Positions 1 through 10,156 of a stretch of 64,000 bases of DNA are shown here, piece by piece; the first letter of the stretch is position 1, and each line of letters begins with the position of its first letter. The notes below the pieces were generated by a model. It was not told the origin of the DNA. It worked only from the letters and a program-made list of their open reading frames with translations, and made no database searches. Where the stretch lies: NCBI GenBank assembly GCA_016748015.1, contig JAAOMT010000420.1, positions 122,140 to 186,139 on the forward strand, written 5' to 3'. Made by a program: the position numbers and the translations under genes. Origin of the DNA: Geosiphon pyriformis. Lineage: Eukaryota; Glomeromycota; Glomeromycetes; Archaeosporales; Geosiphonaceae.

Positions 1-2
1 TT

Positions 3-594
3 CTCATAGGACTTACTAACTTTTTTATTCCAGCTGATAAAGCTCAATGGATAAAAATTCCTATCGCAAACACCACAGAAGAACCTGTCTACATTCTGGA
101 AGATACCATCATTGGATACCTCGGAACGGAGCTAGAAAACGCGTCAACACCACAAGAAATTCTAAATTTCCCAGAAATCGCCCTCTACTGTGAACTCACT
201 TCAATAAATTGGCAACAACCAGTAGAATGCTATCAATTTACGCCAGAAGAATTGGCCAAATTAAACATTGGAACAATGGATCCCGACCAACAGCGACAAT
301 TAAAAGCATTAATTTTAAAATACTCTGATATATTTTCAAGAAATGGCGAATTTGGAAGAACCAACTTGGTTCAACACCAAATCCCCACTGGAGACGCCAG
401 ACCTGAAAAACAACGCGCTTACCATGTCCCACCAATGGAGCATAATTTTATCAGAGAAGAAGTCCAAAGCATGTTGGAAAAAGGAATAATACAACCATCA
501 ATGAGCCCATGGTCCTCACCAGTTGTTTTAGTAAGGAAAAAGAACGGAAAAATTAGATTTTGTGTCGACTATCGCAAACTAAACAGCAAAACAA
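3..594 (+). CDS. Element A: partial gypsy pol fragment (pre-RT linker and start of reverse transcriptase)
   Basis: One frame is open from base 3 to the adapter at 595, with no stops. It enters inside the beta-rich linker that precedes RT in the other gypsy copies here (a short run ending in IIGYLGTELE), then reads HQIPTGDARPEKQRAYHVPP and the RT fingers motif [19 protein letters not shown] followed by DYRKLN. The catalytic palm lies beyond the cut. The FIREEV segment is closer to element F than to C. It belongs to a Ty3/gypsy polyprotein that would copy element RNA into DNA. The lack of stops suggests a younger copy than its neighbours. Both ends are artificial: the window start and the adapter joint. 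The last peptide of the longer reading frame (MCIRDR) comes from adapter, not from the gene. Confidence 0.85.
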
Positions 595-613
595 AGATGT
601 GTATAAGAGACAG
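595..613 (+). other. Nextera/Tn5 mosaic-end adapter sequence inside the assembly
   Basis: The bases AGATGTGTATAAGAGACAG are an exact match to the 19-bp hyperactive Tn5 mosaic end used in tagmentation libraries. The element A frame is open on its left and unrelated LTR-like sequence follows on its right. No IS50 or Tn5 gene accompanies it. It therefore marks untrimmed adapter and probably a false join. Confidence 0.95.
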
Positions 614-1054
614 GTATTAAGAAACTTACTTGTATTATTTATTGAATGAAACTATTATTCATCACCTGAATCCCTTGAAAGAATAATCCTTGATCAAGAT
701 TATTCACGCTGTTACTAATTGATAAAAGCTTTATTGTGAGAATTAGAAAAGCGCTAAAGACCATTAACATTCTGTGTTTCTAGATTAGAGAAACACATCA
801 GGCAATTGCAAGGATAGCCTCAGAGAAGACCCCAGACAGTGGGTAGATTTCAGTTCAGCCTCTGAGAAGGAATACATAAACACACACAACAATCAAGAAT
901 TAAAGAATAACTTACATCGCAACAGTAAAAAAGAAAGCCTTCAGTGTAACAGTAACATTATCACACAAATAGAATTGAGGAACTCATGAAAGACTGATTG
1001 CAATTAAAGTGGGATATCAGCAATTAAATATAACAAGAAAACCATCCCGTAACA
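614..1054 (+). repeat. LTR-like fragment of a third gypsy family
   Basis: No coding potential is seen. The segment ends in GTAACA at 1049-1054, like the 3' ends of the other LTRs, and element B homology resumes immediately after it. It holds a near-perfect palindrome centred on TTGATCA (about 685-709) and the string CAAGGATAGCCT (about 810-821), both also present at similar places in the family 1 LTR. I infer the 3' part of an LTR on the plus strand inserted in the B RT region. Its left end cannot be defined because the adapter joint is there. Confidence 0.5.
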
Positions 1055-1735
1055 CTGTTATTAAGCATTTGGTTGATCTCTTGACAGATGATTTTATGGC
1101 TGGCTAGTGGTACCCTATATGCTCACTGTTTGATTGGCATTGTATCTCCAGTCTTGATCTAATACTGGATAATATCAGTTCTGCCAAATTTGTTTTCACT
1201 GGCAAAGATGTCATTGAAATTATTAAGTAATATTTTTAGTTGTATCTGTTAAAGTGGATTCAAATTTCTTATGTTCATCTGTTCCAATTGTTCTGGCTGT
1301 AACAGATAACATTTGTTTCGTCCGTAGATGGTTTGTAATGTAATTTCCACATATCCACAAAGCTGTGAAAAATCTGGAATGCTGCTTGGTGCTTGATCTT
1401 CAATTTCTATGGTTAAATATCTGAGAATGGTTCCTTTCAGTATCTCTACAACATTTCCAGTGTTGTTGTAAATGGGAATTTTGATATGGTTATGGCTTTT
1501 GGCTGATATATGTAGATTGATAAGTCCAATTTCTCCTAATTCACAAAGGGTTGCTTCTGCTTCAAAAATCTGGTCTTGCTCCTTCTCTTTCCTTTTTATT
1601 ACTAACATGTATTGGCTATATGGTGGAATAGAAATTATTTGACTGGTTGAGATAATTTCTCCTTGGCCAATAATCTTTTTCTCCATCATATTGACTGGTA
1701 CATCTATTCTACTTGTGGATCTGAATCTCTTTTGC
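1055..1735 (-). pseudogene. Element B: pre-RT linker and N-terminal RT remnant
   Basis: On the minus strand, 1689-1249 encodes the linker domain after the dUTPase: it starts near IIGQGEIISTSQ, has an IPPYSQYML segment, and ends in the PEQLEQMN motif that precedes RT in copy C. Bases 1250-1055 match the C and E region leading into RT (about 22100-21930 in E) but carry stops, and the catalytic palm is absent. A frame change near 1720 separates the linker from the dUTPase. The domain is a usual gypsy connector between protease and RT and has no assigned catalytic role. Confidence 0.75.
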
Positions 1736-2356
1736 TGTTATCCCTAATTCTTCTCTGTTTCCCACTGGCACTAATTAAGCTACTTTAACCAGAGACAGGA
1801 ATATTGCCTGTGCTATCTTTTCATTTGGCTCTCTAATATAGGCCTTTTTTGAGTCATTTTGTAGCATGGTAATGATATTTCTTACATATCTCATGTCAAT
1901 TATTCCTCCTCTTATATTTATCCCTCTTTTCACTAGACTACTCCTAAATGCTAATTGAACCATTGTTGTTGCCAAAATTTTCAGTGCTATTTTCAAATCA
2001 ATGCAGGTGCATAAATGTGGTTCCAATTTGATGGCATCTTTTCCTAGATACCTCAGATCAAACCTGGCATTGGTATTATGTGCACATTCTGGTATAATAC
2101 TTTCATTATTATCATTGAACCATTTAAGTTCCTGTTCCTTAGTGAGGTCAGGAAGTGCAATATATTGTTCATAGTTTGGATCGGGGTTTAAATCTGAGTT
2201 GGAATTGTTGTTATTGTTTTCGCCATATTGAACGGAACTGGAACCAGTGTTTTTGTTGTCATTGTTGTTGAAGTTTGAATTGAGATTGAATGGTGATTCC
2301 AATTCCAATGCGCAGCTGCTGATTGGTTCTTCCTTTTCTGGGATTGTGTAGATCAT
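1736..2356 (-). pseudogene. Element B: dUTPase domain
   Basis: The minus-strand frame from 2356 begins MIYTIPEKEEPISS, runs through an Asn/Ser-rich low-complexity spacer, then shows the trimeric dUTPase motifs in order: I as ARFDLRY, II as FRSSLVKRGI, III as GGIIDMRYVRNI and IV as EKIAQAIF. In motif III the usual Gly of the Asp-x-Gly-Tyr core is Arg. Motif V falls in the frameshifted stretch near 1720. The enzyme family hydrolyses dUTP to dUMP and PPi, limiting uracil in cDNA. This copy is inactive by truncation and substitution. Confidence 0.8.
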
Positions 2357-3130
2357 GCGTGGTGGTAGATTGTAGATGAGGTCACACTTATTACAATACT
2401 CAAAGTCACTGGGGATTAAATAATGGCAACACAGTCTTGTATTTAATTGTTCTAGTTATTGCTCTTGCTTTTTTCTAGTAAGAGCTAATTCTCGGTAGTG
2501 TTTGTGAAATTGTTCTGGATCTAGAAGATTTATGACTGGTTCTGGGTCCCAATCAAGTTCTATGGGTTCTGGTGAGTTGTTTTTAACTGTCCTGATTTCT
2601 TCTGGCAACACGCCTTTGATTTTGGCAAGTGTCATTTGCCATATTTTGTCGTCATTGTGTGGACAACTGTCCAATCAATATACAGTTCTTTTCCAAGTGG
2701 CTTTAATTGGTGTCCCTTTCCTAATCCAGTCACTAATGAGAATTGTGTATTGGCATGATTCATCACACATTTTCCCTCTTTCAGGAATGTCATTCCACAT
2801 TCTTTCGTTGAGAAGAGTTTCTCCACAAGCTAAACATGGTGTATTATCCCATTTTTCCACTCGTTTTGGTCTTCCAAAGTGTTCAACAAGGCATGTGTGG
2901 CAATAGAACTTAGTTGCCATCTGGTATTCCTTATCGTCACTACAGCATGCTCCCATTAATGACAATTTCTTACCACAATCAATGCATATTAGCTTTAAAT
3001 GACAATAGATAGATTGTTGTGGTATAGTGTAGGCATAGGAGTTATGAATGATAGTGGTTACTTCTTCTTCCTTTTTCCTTTGTGTTTTCTTCCTCCCATA
3101 CCCAGCTTGTTGTTGGTTTGCTTTCATCAT
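2357..3130 (-). pseudogene. Element B: cysteine-rich modules between protease and dUTPase
   Basis: The minus-strand frame 3130-2675 carries a dense set of metal-ligand-like residues: ICIDCGKKL, a GACC pair, YCHTC, then KWDNTPCLACGETL and CDESCQYT. A helical, charged segment follows (2674-2456, ending near REL-LTRKKQ), then a second short ribbon with CC and YCNKCDLIYN just before the dUTPase start. The same arrangement recurs in C, E, F and G. I do not recognise the module by family. The spacing suggests two or more zinc-binding units. It shares the polyprotein frame with gag and dUTPase in this copy. Confidence 0.7.
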
Positions 3131-3399
3131 GGTTGGTCCAGGTCAGATTGTCTGTCTCCCAGGTAGGTTCTTCTTTTTGTTTACCCTTTCTATTGTCATC
3201 CTATAAGAGTATTGGCGGCAGCTTGTTGTGTTCTTTGTTGGCCCATAAGACTTAATACACTTTCCAGGTAGGTTTTGGTTTTTTTTTTTCGAAGTCAATT
3301 AGTGGTACTGTGGTGTTAGTAGCCTTGAAGTAACCACACATTGCTAGTACTCACATGTGTTGACCATTTTGGTTCAGCTGAAGTTCTTGCATGTTCTAA

Positions 3400-4054
3400 T
3401 CTAGTGTTGTATTAGTCTTGGACAGCCAGTCATTCCCAATAAGTGTTTAGTATTGAGTGGCTTTTATCACCAGAACTTTGATGGATACTACAATGCCATT
3501 GACTTTAATTGGGAAGTCATTGGTCTTTCCAATGGGTGTTTTGGTCATTCCATTAGCTGTAATAATCCTGGCACTAGCAGCGCGATCAACTCAGCAACCT
3601 AATTGATCCATGAGTTGTCGTGTGATGATGCTGCCTGCTAAACCACTGTTAAGAATTAATTTGATGGAGTGGCTATCAACCTTGGCATCTGTATACAGAC
3701 AGTGATCGGTTTCTCTTCAAGTACAGTTCCACTGAATAATGGCACATCTGACAGTTTTTCGAGTTCGAATGGAAAAATGGCATCTAAAGATTCATTTTCA
3801 GTGATTGTAGCAGATGGAATATTATTGGTAAGTGGTTGTTGTTGTTTGATTTCCGGATTGCTAAATGTGGTGTCTTCTGGAGTCACTAGAAGGCTTAAAT
3901 AGTGTTGGGAATTTGGGTTTTGGGTGAAACTGGTGCCTGAATTCCACTGACAAGATCTTGATTGTTGGTGGGAAGAGCTGAGGATTAGTTGATATACAAC
4001 TATCGCTGATCTCCAGTTTTGGGTGATCCTCAATCTTGGGTTTCCTGATGTCAT
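3400..4054 (-). pseudogene. Element B: aspartic protease (retropepsin)
   Basis: The minus-strand frame from 4054 contains the approach to the active site (LFSGTVLEEKPITV). Below 3660 it continues into the catalytic loop, where the DSG seen in C, E, F and G reads NSG, so the catalytic Asp is changed to Asn, a G-to-A change on the coding strand. The following IITRQLMDQLG segment is present. The family cleaves the gag-pol polyprotein as a homodimer. This copy is dead. Confidence 0.75.
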
Positions 4055-4319
4055 TTAAGCTGGGTTTGCTGGTGGTGTTTGAATGATGAGTGTTTGATAG
4101 ATTGCTGGTCGCTGTGGTTGATATATTACTTGTGGCTCCACCTGATAAATTACTTGTGACAGCAGTTGATAAACTAGAGTTTGATAAACTGGCAGTTGAT
4201 AAATTGGTTGGTGCATCATAAGCAGATAAGTGGGTTGGTATTGGTCTTGATTCAGATAATGGTTTGGAGTTTGGAACTGGCGATTGGGGTTTCTATATTG
4301 ATTTTCTAATCGTAGATTG

Positions 4320-6106
4320 CTATAAGTATGGCAGTTGGCTCTGATGTGCCCTTGTTTACCACAGTTGTGGCAGATGCACGTTTCTGGCTGTTACGACTAA
4401 TTGGATGATGACAATAGACATGACTGATTTTGGAAATAATTCGCGTTTCCCTGATTGTTATGCCATTGAGGAGGTTGATAAATCATGTGATTGTCAGCTA
4501 AGTATCTCTCTAATTTCTGATTAATTAAATCACTGAATTGCTTCAATTTGGAATCCAATTCAGATAATCTATTCATTGCTAGATTCACAGCTTGGGCGTA
4601 ATTAGCTTCTAGTTCAGCTGCTTCAAAATCTTTGGCATATGTGACTGTGGTTGAAAGGTCTACTGAGTGCATTGGATGTATTCGTTGTAGGATGCTACTG
4701 TGCAATCTTCTAATAAATTGATTTAAAATCTGTGGTGCTGTAAAATAATTGGCTTGAATGGCTTGTATTTGGCATAAATTTCTATAGAAGCATTCTAAGT
4801 AAGTAGTAACTGCTTCAGTGTCTCCTTGTCTGATTGTTGTAAAGGTGTTGGCTAATTTGTTGATATTATTATTGTTGCTAAAGTACCACAAGAATTCAGT
4901 TTTGAATCCATTAAAATTTTGGGATTTAACAGTGAGACTTTGATATCATGCATTAGCGGTATCCTGGAGAAAGTAAGAGATCGCTTGCATTGTTCTAGCA
5001 TTATCCCAATTATTGGCTGTAATGGTTTTGGCCATGTTATTTAACCAGACTTAGGCATCATCTTCTTCACCATTGAATTTGTCAAGTTTTGTGATGAGTA
5101 CGTAAGCCATTTGTTGTTGCTGTGGTGGTAAAAGTTGTTGTTATTGTTGGGGCAGTACTAGTGGTGGTTGTTGATTTTATTGGTTCAGTGGTTGAATGGG
5201 CTGGCCAATTGGTTCAATGGGTGGTTGATTGATGATGATAACTGGAGGTAAGTGTTGATTAATTACTTTGAAATTTGGATTGTTCTGATTTGGTGGGGTT
5301 TGAATATTCAGAGTGTTATTTTCTGAATTGTCTAAATTGGGCTGGGTTTGAAAGTTTGGGGTTTCAATTTTCGGGTTTTCTAGGATCAGGTTTTGGTAAG
5401 TAAATTCTTGATCCTCAGATTCTTCTTCCTCTTCTATTTCTTGTTTTCCTTTTGATTCAGTAATTTCCCAAAAACTCACAATTCTGAAATTTGGATGAGA
5501 TGGTGGTGATCAAAATCCTGATGGTGTTGGCGATCGAGATTTAAATCTTTCAAAATACTCGCCATATGGTCCTAGTAGATCCTTTTTCCTTTGTTTACTT
5601 TGGAATAAGAAACATCCAAATGCTGATGTCACATTTAATGTGGATGCATCTGTTGATGATATATTGATAGCACTTCCAAAGGTATAGTGCTAAGATGGGT
5701 TGTTTGGGAACTCAACTCTAGTTTTCTTCCAAATAGGTGGTTGTATCCTTTGAGGTGTTACTGCTAGTGTTTGTAGTTTTCCTTTGCCTTTACTTGTGTA
5801 AGTAATTGGATATCTTTGCTGTATGTGGTGTTTAATTTCTTTGTTGATCTCAGTAATGATAGATGCAAAATTATGATTTGTGAGTAGGCTGGTGTTTTGA
5901 TTTAATTTGTTGTAAAAAGTTTCTCTTACTGATTCAATATTCATGGATGTTTCTAATAGATAGGCAATTTTTTTGTTGACATAGAAATTGAAAGCTGATT
6001 CTGCTGATATGTGATTATGAGTTAATCCCAAATGTTGACAGTAATGTTGAAATAAGGATTTCACAAATCTTAGATGGTTTGCTCCAATGTTTTCTGATTT
6101 TGCCAC
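4320..6106 (-). pseudogene. Element B: gag (N-terminal domain, capsid, CCHC zinc knuckle)
   Basis: Gag reads on the minus strand from a GTG at 6106-6104 in AAAAGTGGCA context; no ATG precedes the conserved start. The N-terminal domain has the signature ANHLRFVKSLFQHYCQH. A Pro/Gln/Asn-rich stretch follows (5479-5177), then the retrotransposon capsid region (4891-4397: a YFSNNNNINKLANTF segment and LNQFIRRLHSSILQ). The nucleocapsid knuckle C-x2-C-x4-H-x4-C is intact at 4372-4331 (CHNCGKQGHIRANC). All pieces share one frame but are separated by nonsense codons. Role: coat of the virus-like particle and RNA packaging. Confidence 0.8.
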
Positions 6107-6121
6107 TTTTGGATGGGGTTG

Positions 6122-6165
6122 TTGGTGCTGGTTCTCTGTAGGATTATATCTTACAGAGAGCACCA
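6122..6165 (-). promoter_or_regulatory. Element B: post-LTR hairpin over the probable primer binding site
   Basis: Directly inside the B 5' LTR the minus strand reads TTGGTGCTCTCTGTAAG and then its near complement ending AGCACC. The two arms TGGTGCT/AGCACCA and CTCTGT/ACAGAG can pair. It lies where the minus-strand primer binding site is expected. I could not assign a tRNA. Confidence 0.5.
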
Positions 6166-6167
6166 AA

Positions 6168-6432
6168 TATTACAGGTGACTATTTTTGGTGTTGGATTAA
6201 ATAACAAACCTGTAACTTGGTACTAAAAGTTATTTGCATTGATGTTATTAATCTGAAGGTTTTGATTTGAGTTTTTTGTATAATAAACAGAAATTCAATA
6301 GTGGTTTTATCCATAGCTTCCCAGAATTGCAATTCTGTCAATTTTTTTTTTGGTGTAATGGCCAGCAATTCTCTGGTAAGTATTCTGTATCTTCTGTACA
6401 TGTCCTACTCTCTCGCAGAGGTCTTTTACCAG
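6168..6432 (-). repeat. Element B: 5' LTR, inner part (left of the element C insertion)
   Basis: This begins TATTACAG (reverse complement of the usual CTGTAACA end with one transition) and matches the 3' end of the family 1 LTR. It breaks at CCAG (6429-6432), which is repeated at 16632-16635 after element C. The remainder of the LTR is at 16636-17209, giving about 839 bp in all. Confidence 0.9.
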
Positions 6433-7319
6433 TGTTACTCATAGAAATATAGAAAATATATTAGCATAATTATTAGCCAATCAGAAGTAAGCATAGTAAA
6501 TGTGGAATTCCAGGATTCCTCTCAGGAATTGCAGGATTCCAGGAATTTCAGGATTCCCGACGAGGAATTGCAGGATTCCAGGATTTCAGGATTTCTCTCA
6601 AAGGAATCGCAGAATTCCAGAAATTCTAGGATTTCTGTTGTGAAGAATCGAGGAATTGAGGAATCTCAATTATGTATATATAGCAGTAGTGTTAGAAACA
6701 GAAAAGACAGAATTGATACCACAGAATCCTTAGCCTAGAAAACACAATCATCAAATAAATAATTATTTCATATCTCAACTCACTCTCCACTATCAACACT
6801 TCATGTTGATAATAATTGATACTTAACCATGCTGGAACAATAGCTCTTGATCATGGCTATTGACGGAATACTAATCTGCAAAATTGCCTTGGCTTATTTC
6901 TTTCTTTCTTTATTTTTCTTTTATTTCTTGTTCTTTATTTTATTTTGATTTGTTGTTGTATATTAACTGATTAAAAGGATTAAGTGCTGAGTTATTGATG
7001 TCAAGGATAGCCTGGTAAAAGACTCAGAAATAAGGGTAGAATTTTATATATTATCGGATAGCTTACCAGAAGGGCACGACTGTCAGACTAAATCCGGCCA
7101 CCATGCTGAGAAAGAAATTGGGAAAACTCTTGAAAAGATACATCTATTATCGACACTATTGAATCTCTGTCCATTATACAAAGGACTCAACCAAAACCTT
7201 TAAACCCATCAAAACCTTCAGATACAACACTTACAGAACATCATTAACAGAAATAGCTTTTGAGCACCAAGTTATGGGTTTGTTATTTAATTCAACCACA
7301 GAAATAATCATCTGTAACA
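6433..7319 (+). repeat. Element C: 5' LTR
   Basis: TGTTAC...GTAACA, 887 bp. It contains a degenerate GGAATTCCAGGATTC-type array (about 6502-6660), a TATA box, a polyadenylation signal, the hairpin TATCAACA-CTTCA-TGTTGATA and a second palindrome around CTTGATCATG, and a T-rich stretch. Compared by eye with the 3' LTR it differs at roughly 40-45 sites, which I read as transitions throughout. Confidence 0.95.
6675..6759 (+). promoter_or_regulatory. Element C: LTR core promoter (TATA box) and polyadenylation signal
   Basis: TATATATA at 6675-6682 is followed about 70 bp later by AATAAA at 6754-6759. This TATA to poly(A) spacing is the usual U3-R layout of LTR elements. The same pair is present in the other family 1 LTRs with small changes. 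Transcription start is inferred, not seen. Confidence 0.55.
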
Positions 7320-7321
7320 TT

Positions 7322-7364
7322 TGGTGCTCCCTGTGAAGTATAATCCTACAGAGAACCAGCACTG
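7322..7364 (+). promoter_or_regulatory. Element C: post-LTR hairpin over the probable primer binding site
   Basis: TGGTGCTCCCTGTGAAG starts 2 bases after the LTR, the normal PBS place, and begins with TGG as expected for pairing with a tRNA CCA end. Its complement (ACAGAG at 7348-7353 and AGCACTG at 7358-7364) follows at once, so the leader can fold into a stem. Copy E has the best arms. Either the PBS is presented in a hairpin or priming is internal. Confidence 0.5.
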
Positions 7365-7381
7365 ACAACACCAAACCAAAA

Positions 7382-9250
7382 GTGACAGAATCAGAAACTA
7401 TAGGAGCAAACCATTTAAGATTCGCAAAATCTTTATTTCAACACTATTGTCAATACTTGAGATTAAACCACAATCATATATCCGCCAAATCAGCCTTCAA
7501 TTTCTACATCAACGAAAAGATTTCTTCTTTATTAGAAACACCAGTGAATATTGAATCAGCAAGGGAAACTTTCTATAGGGAATTAATTCAAAATACCAAC
7601 CTGCCAACAAATCATAATTTTGCATCCATCATCATTGAGATCAACAAAGAAATTGAACATCACACTCAACAAAGATATCCAATTACATATGCTAGTAAAG
7701 ACAAGGGAAAATTACAAACACCAGCAGTAACACCCAGAAAGATACAGCCACCTGCTTGGAAAAAAAACAGAGTTGAATTCCCAAGCAACCCATCCTACCA
7801 CTATACACCTGGAAGTGCCATTAACATATTATTAACAGACATGTTCACATCAACTGCGACATTAGCATTTGGACAATTCCCATTCCAAAGTAGACAAAAG
7901 AAAACAGAATTGTTAGGACCATATGGCGAGTACTTTGAGGGATTTAATTCGTGATCATTAACACCATCAGAACTTCAATCACCACCACCTCCACCAGATT
8001 TCAGAATCTCTGATCCATGGGAAGCAGCGGAATCAGAAAAAAAGGAAGAAGAATCAGAGAATCAAGAATTCACTTATCAGCACCCGATCACTGAAAACCC
8101 AGAAGTTGAAACACCGAACCTTCAAACTCAGCAACAGTTAGAAAATCCGGAAATCAAAACCCTGAATATTCGAACGCTGCCAAATCAAAGAAATCAAAAA
8201 CCCGAATTAATTTATCAGCAAAACTTACCTCCAGTAATTGTCATCAATCAACCGCCAATTAATCCCTTAGCCGAACCCATACAGCAGTCACTTTAGCTAC
8301 CACCCCAACAGCCAGAACAACAACAACTGCTTCAACAGCCACCACAACCACCTAACTTAAATCCAATGGCCTATGCACCAATTGCAAAACTCGACAACTT
8401 TACTGGCGAAGAAGATAACACTCAAATATGGCTGAATGATGTAAAAAAAGCCATTGCAGCCAACAGATGGAATGACACATGAGCAATGCAAGCCATTCCC
8501 TACTTTCTCAAGAATACTGCCAATTCATGGTACCAGAGCTTGATTAATAAACCACAAGATTTCAATGCCTTCAAAGCAGAATTTCTGAGATACTTCAGCA
8601 ACAATAATAGTATCAATCGCCTAGTTAATGCATTCACCACCATAAAACAAGGAGAAACTAAAGCAGTTACCACTTACCTGGGATGCTTCCATCAAAACCT
8701 ATGCCAAATTCAAGCAATTGACACCAATTATTTCACAGCACCACAGATACTCAATCAGTTTATCTGTGGCCTGCACAGCAGCATCTTGCAACATGTACGT
8801 CCATTGCATCTTGGCATACTTCAAGATGCAGTCACACGTGCCAGAGATTTTGAATCTGCCGAGTCAGAGGCTAACCATGTCCAAGCCATTAATCTAGTCA
8901 TAAATGAATCATCTGAATTGGATTCCAAATTGGAGAAATTCAGTGAATCAATTAATAAGAGATTGGAAGGATACTTAGCTGACAATTACATCATTTATTA
9001 GCCTCCACAATGACACAATAATCAAGGAAACTCTAATCGTGGCCAAAATCAACCACGCCCATCTTCATCAACCAATCAACAGTGGCAACAGGAAACGTGT
9101 ATCTGCCACTATTGTGGAAAACAAGAACATATCCAAATTGATTGTTGTCAGTGTCTAAATAATCAACGATCAGGAAATCAATATTGAAACCCTGATTGCC
9201 AGTTTCAAACTCTGAATCATTATCCAAATCAGATTCAAGACCAATATTGA
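7382..9250 (+). pseudogene. Element C: gag (N-terminal domain, Pro/Gln spacer, capsid, CCHC knuckle)
   Basis: The frame starts at GTG 7382-7384; no ATG is available before the conserved ANHLRFAKSLFQHYCQY block. The N-terminal domain (to 7954, stop TGA) is followed in the same frame by a Pro/Gln-rich spacer, then the capsid-like region from about 8370 (MAYAPIAKLDNFTGEEDN) through TYLGCFHQNLCQIQ to about 9000. The knuckle C-x2-C-x4-H-x4-C lies at 9104-9145 (CHYCGKQEHIQIDC). A Tyr-Gln-Pro repeat tract follows (about 9290-9380). Stops at 7952, 8480, 9000 and elsewhere interrupt it. Role: particle shell and RNA binding. Confidence 0.85.
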
Positions 9251-9457
9251 AATAATTACCTGCCCATGACACAGCAACCAATCTATCACCTGCCAGTATA
9301 TCAACCTCCAATTCATCAGCCGCAGCCACAAGTAATATATCAACCGCAGCCACAAATTATCTATCAACCCCAACCAATTCAAACACCAACCCAGAACTCA
9401 GCTCAAATGACATTAGGCAACCCTTGATCCAGAGTCACTCAAAACTGGAGATCAGCA

Positions 9458-10156
9458 ATGGTTGTTCACCAACCAATCCCCAGTTTACTAAACTCACCAT
9501 CAGGATCACGCACCCGGAAGTTGGATACCAGTCATGTCCAAAACCCAAATTCTCAACATTATTTAAGTCTCCTAGTTACCCCAGAAAATGCCATCTCCAA
9601 CAACACAGAATTCAATCAGCACATACCTACCAACACCATTCCACTGGCAACCATCTCTAGCAACAAATCCCTAACAGTCATTTTTTCTTTCGAACTTGAA
9701 GAAAACACAACAATACCATTATTCAGTGGAGCCACCCTCGAAGAGAAATCCATAACAGCCATGTACACAGATGCCAGAGTTGATGATCCCTCCATCAAAC
9801 TCATTCTAGATAGTGGATCAGCTGGCAGCATAATCACTAGACAACTTATGGATCAATTAGGTTACCAAGTTGATCGAGCTGTCAGCACCAGAATCATCAC
9901 AGCCGATGGAGTGACCAAAACTCCAATCAGCAAAATTGATGATTTCCCTTTTGAAGTCAATGGTATCATGACTCCCATTAAAGTTCTAGTAATGGAAGCC
10001 ACTTAATATCAAGCTCTCATTGGTAATGACTGGCTATCCAAAGCCAATGCAACGTTAGACTAGAACACCCAGGAACTCCAGCTAACGTATCAGGGCCAAT
10101 ACATACGTGTTCCAGCCACATGTGGCCACTTCAAAACTCTTCCAAGAAAGAAACTA
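9458..10156 (+). pseudogene. Element C: aspartic protease (retropepsin)
   Basis: The catalytic loop LILDSGSAGSII has its Asp codon at 9809-9811, followed by TRQLMDQLG. The C-terminal retropepsin landmark IGNDWL is at about 10017-10040, after a TAA at 10004-10006 that replaces a Gln-type codon. The N-terminal part is long and Ser/Asn-rich, as in the other copies. It is in frame with gag upstream and the cysteine-rich region downstream. It cleaves the polyprotein in the family; here expression would need readthrough. Confidence 0.85.

Noticed and set aside
595-620. Peptide MCIRDRY as a natural C-terminus of the element A RT
   Set aside because: It is the translation of the Tn5 mosaic end; RT should continue with the palm domain.
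6502-6738. GGAATTCC-type repeats as a CRISPR-like or satellite array
   Set aside because: Units are degenerate, without constant spacers, confined to U3 of LTRs, and in a eukaryotic transposon context.
9033-9353. Antisense open frame rich in Asp/Leu opposite the Gln/Pro tract (and similar at 47898-48326)
   Set aside because: It is the complement of the gag repeat region, has no independent conservation, and is a shadow frame.
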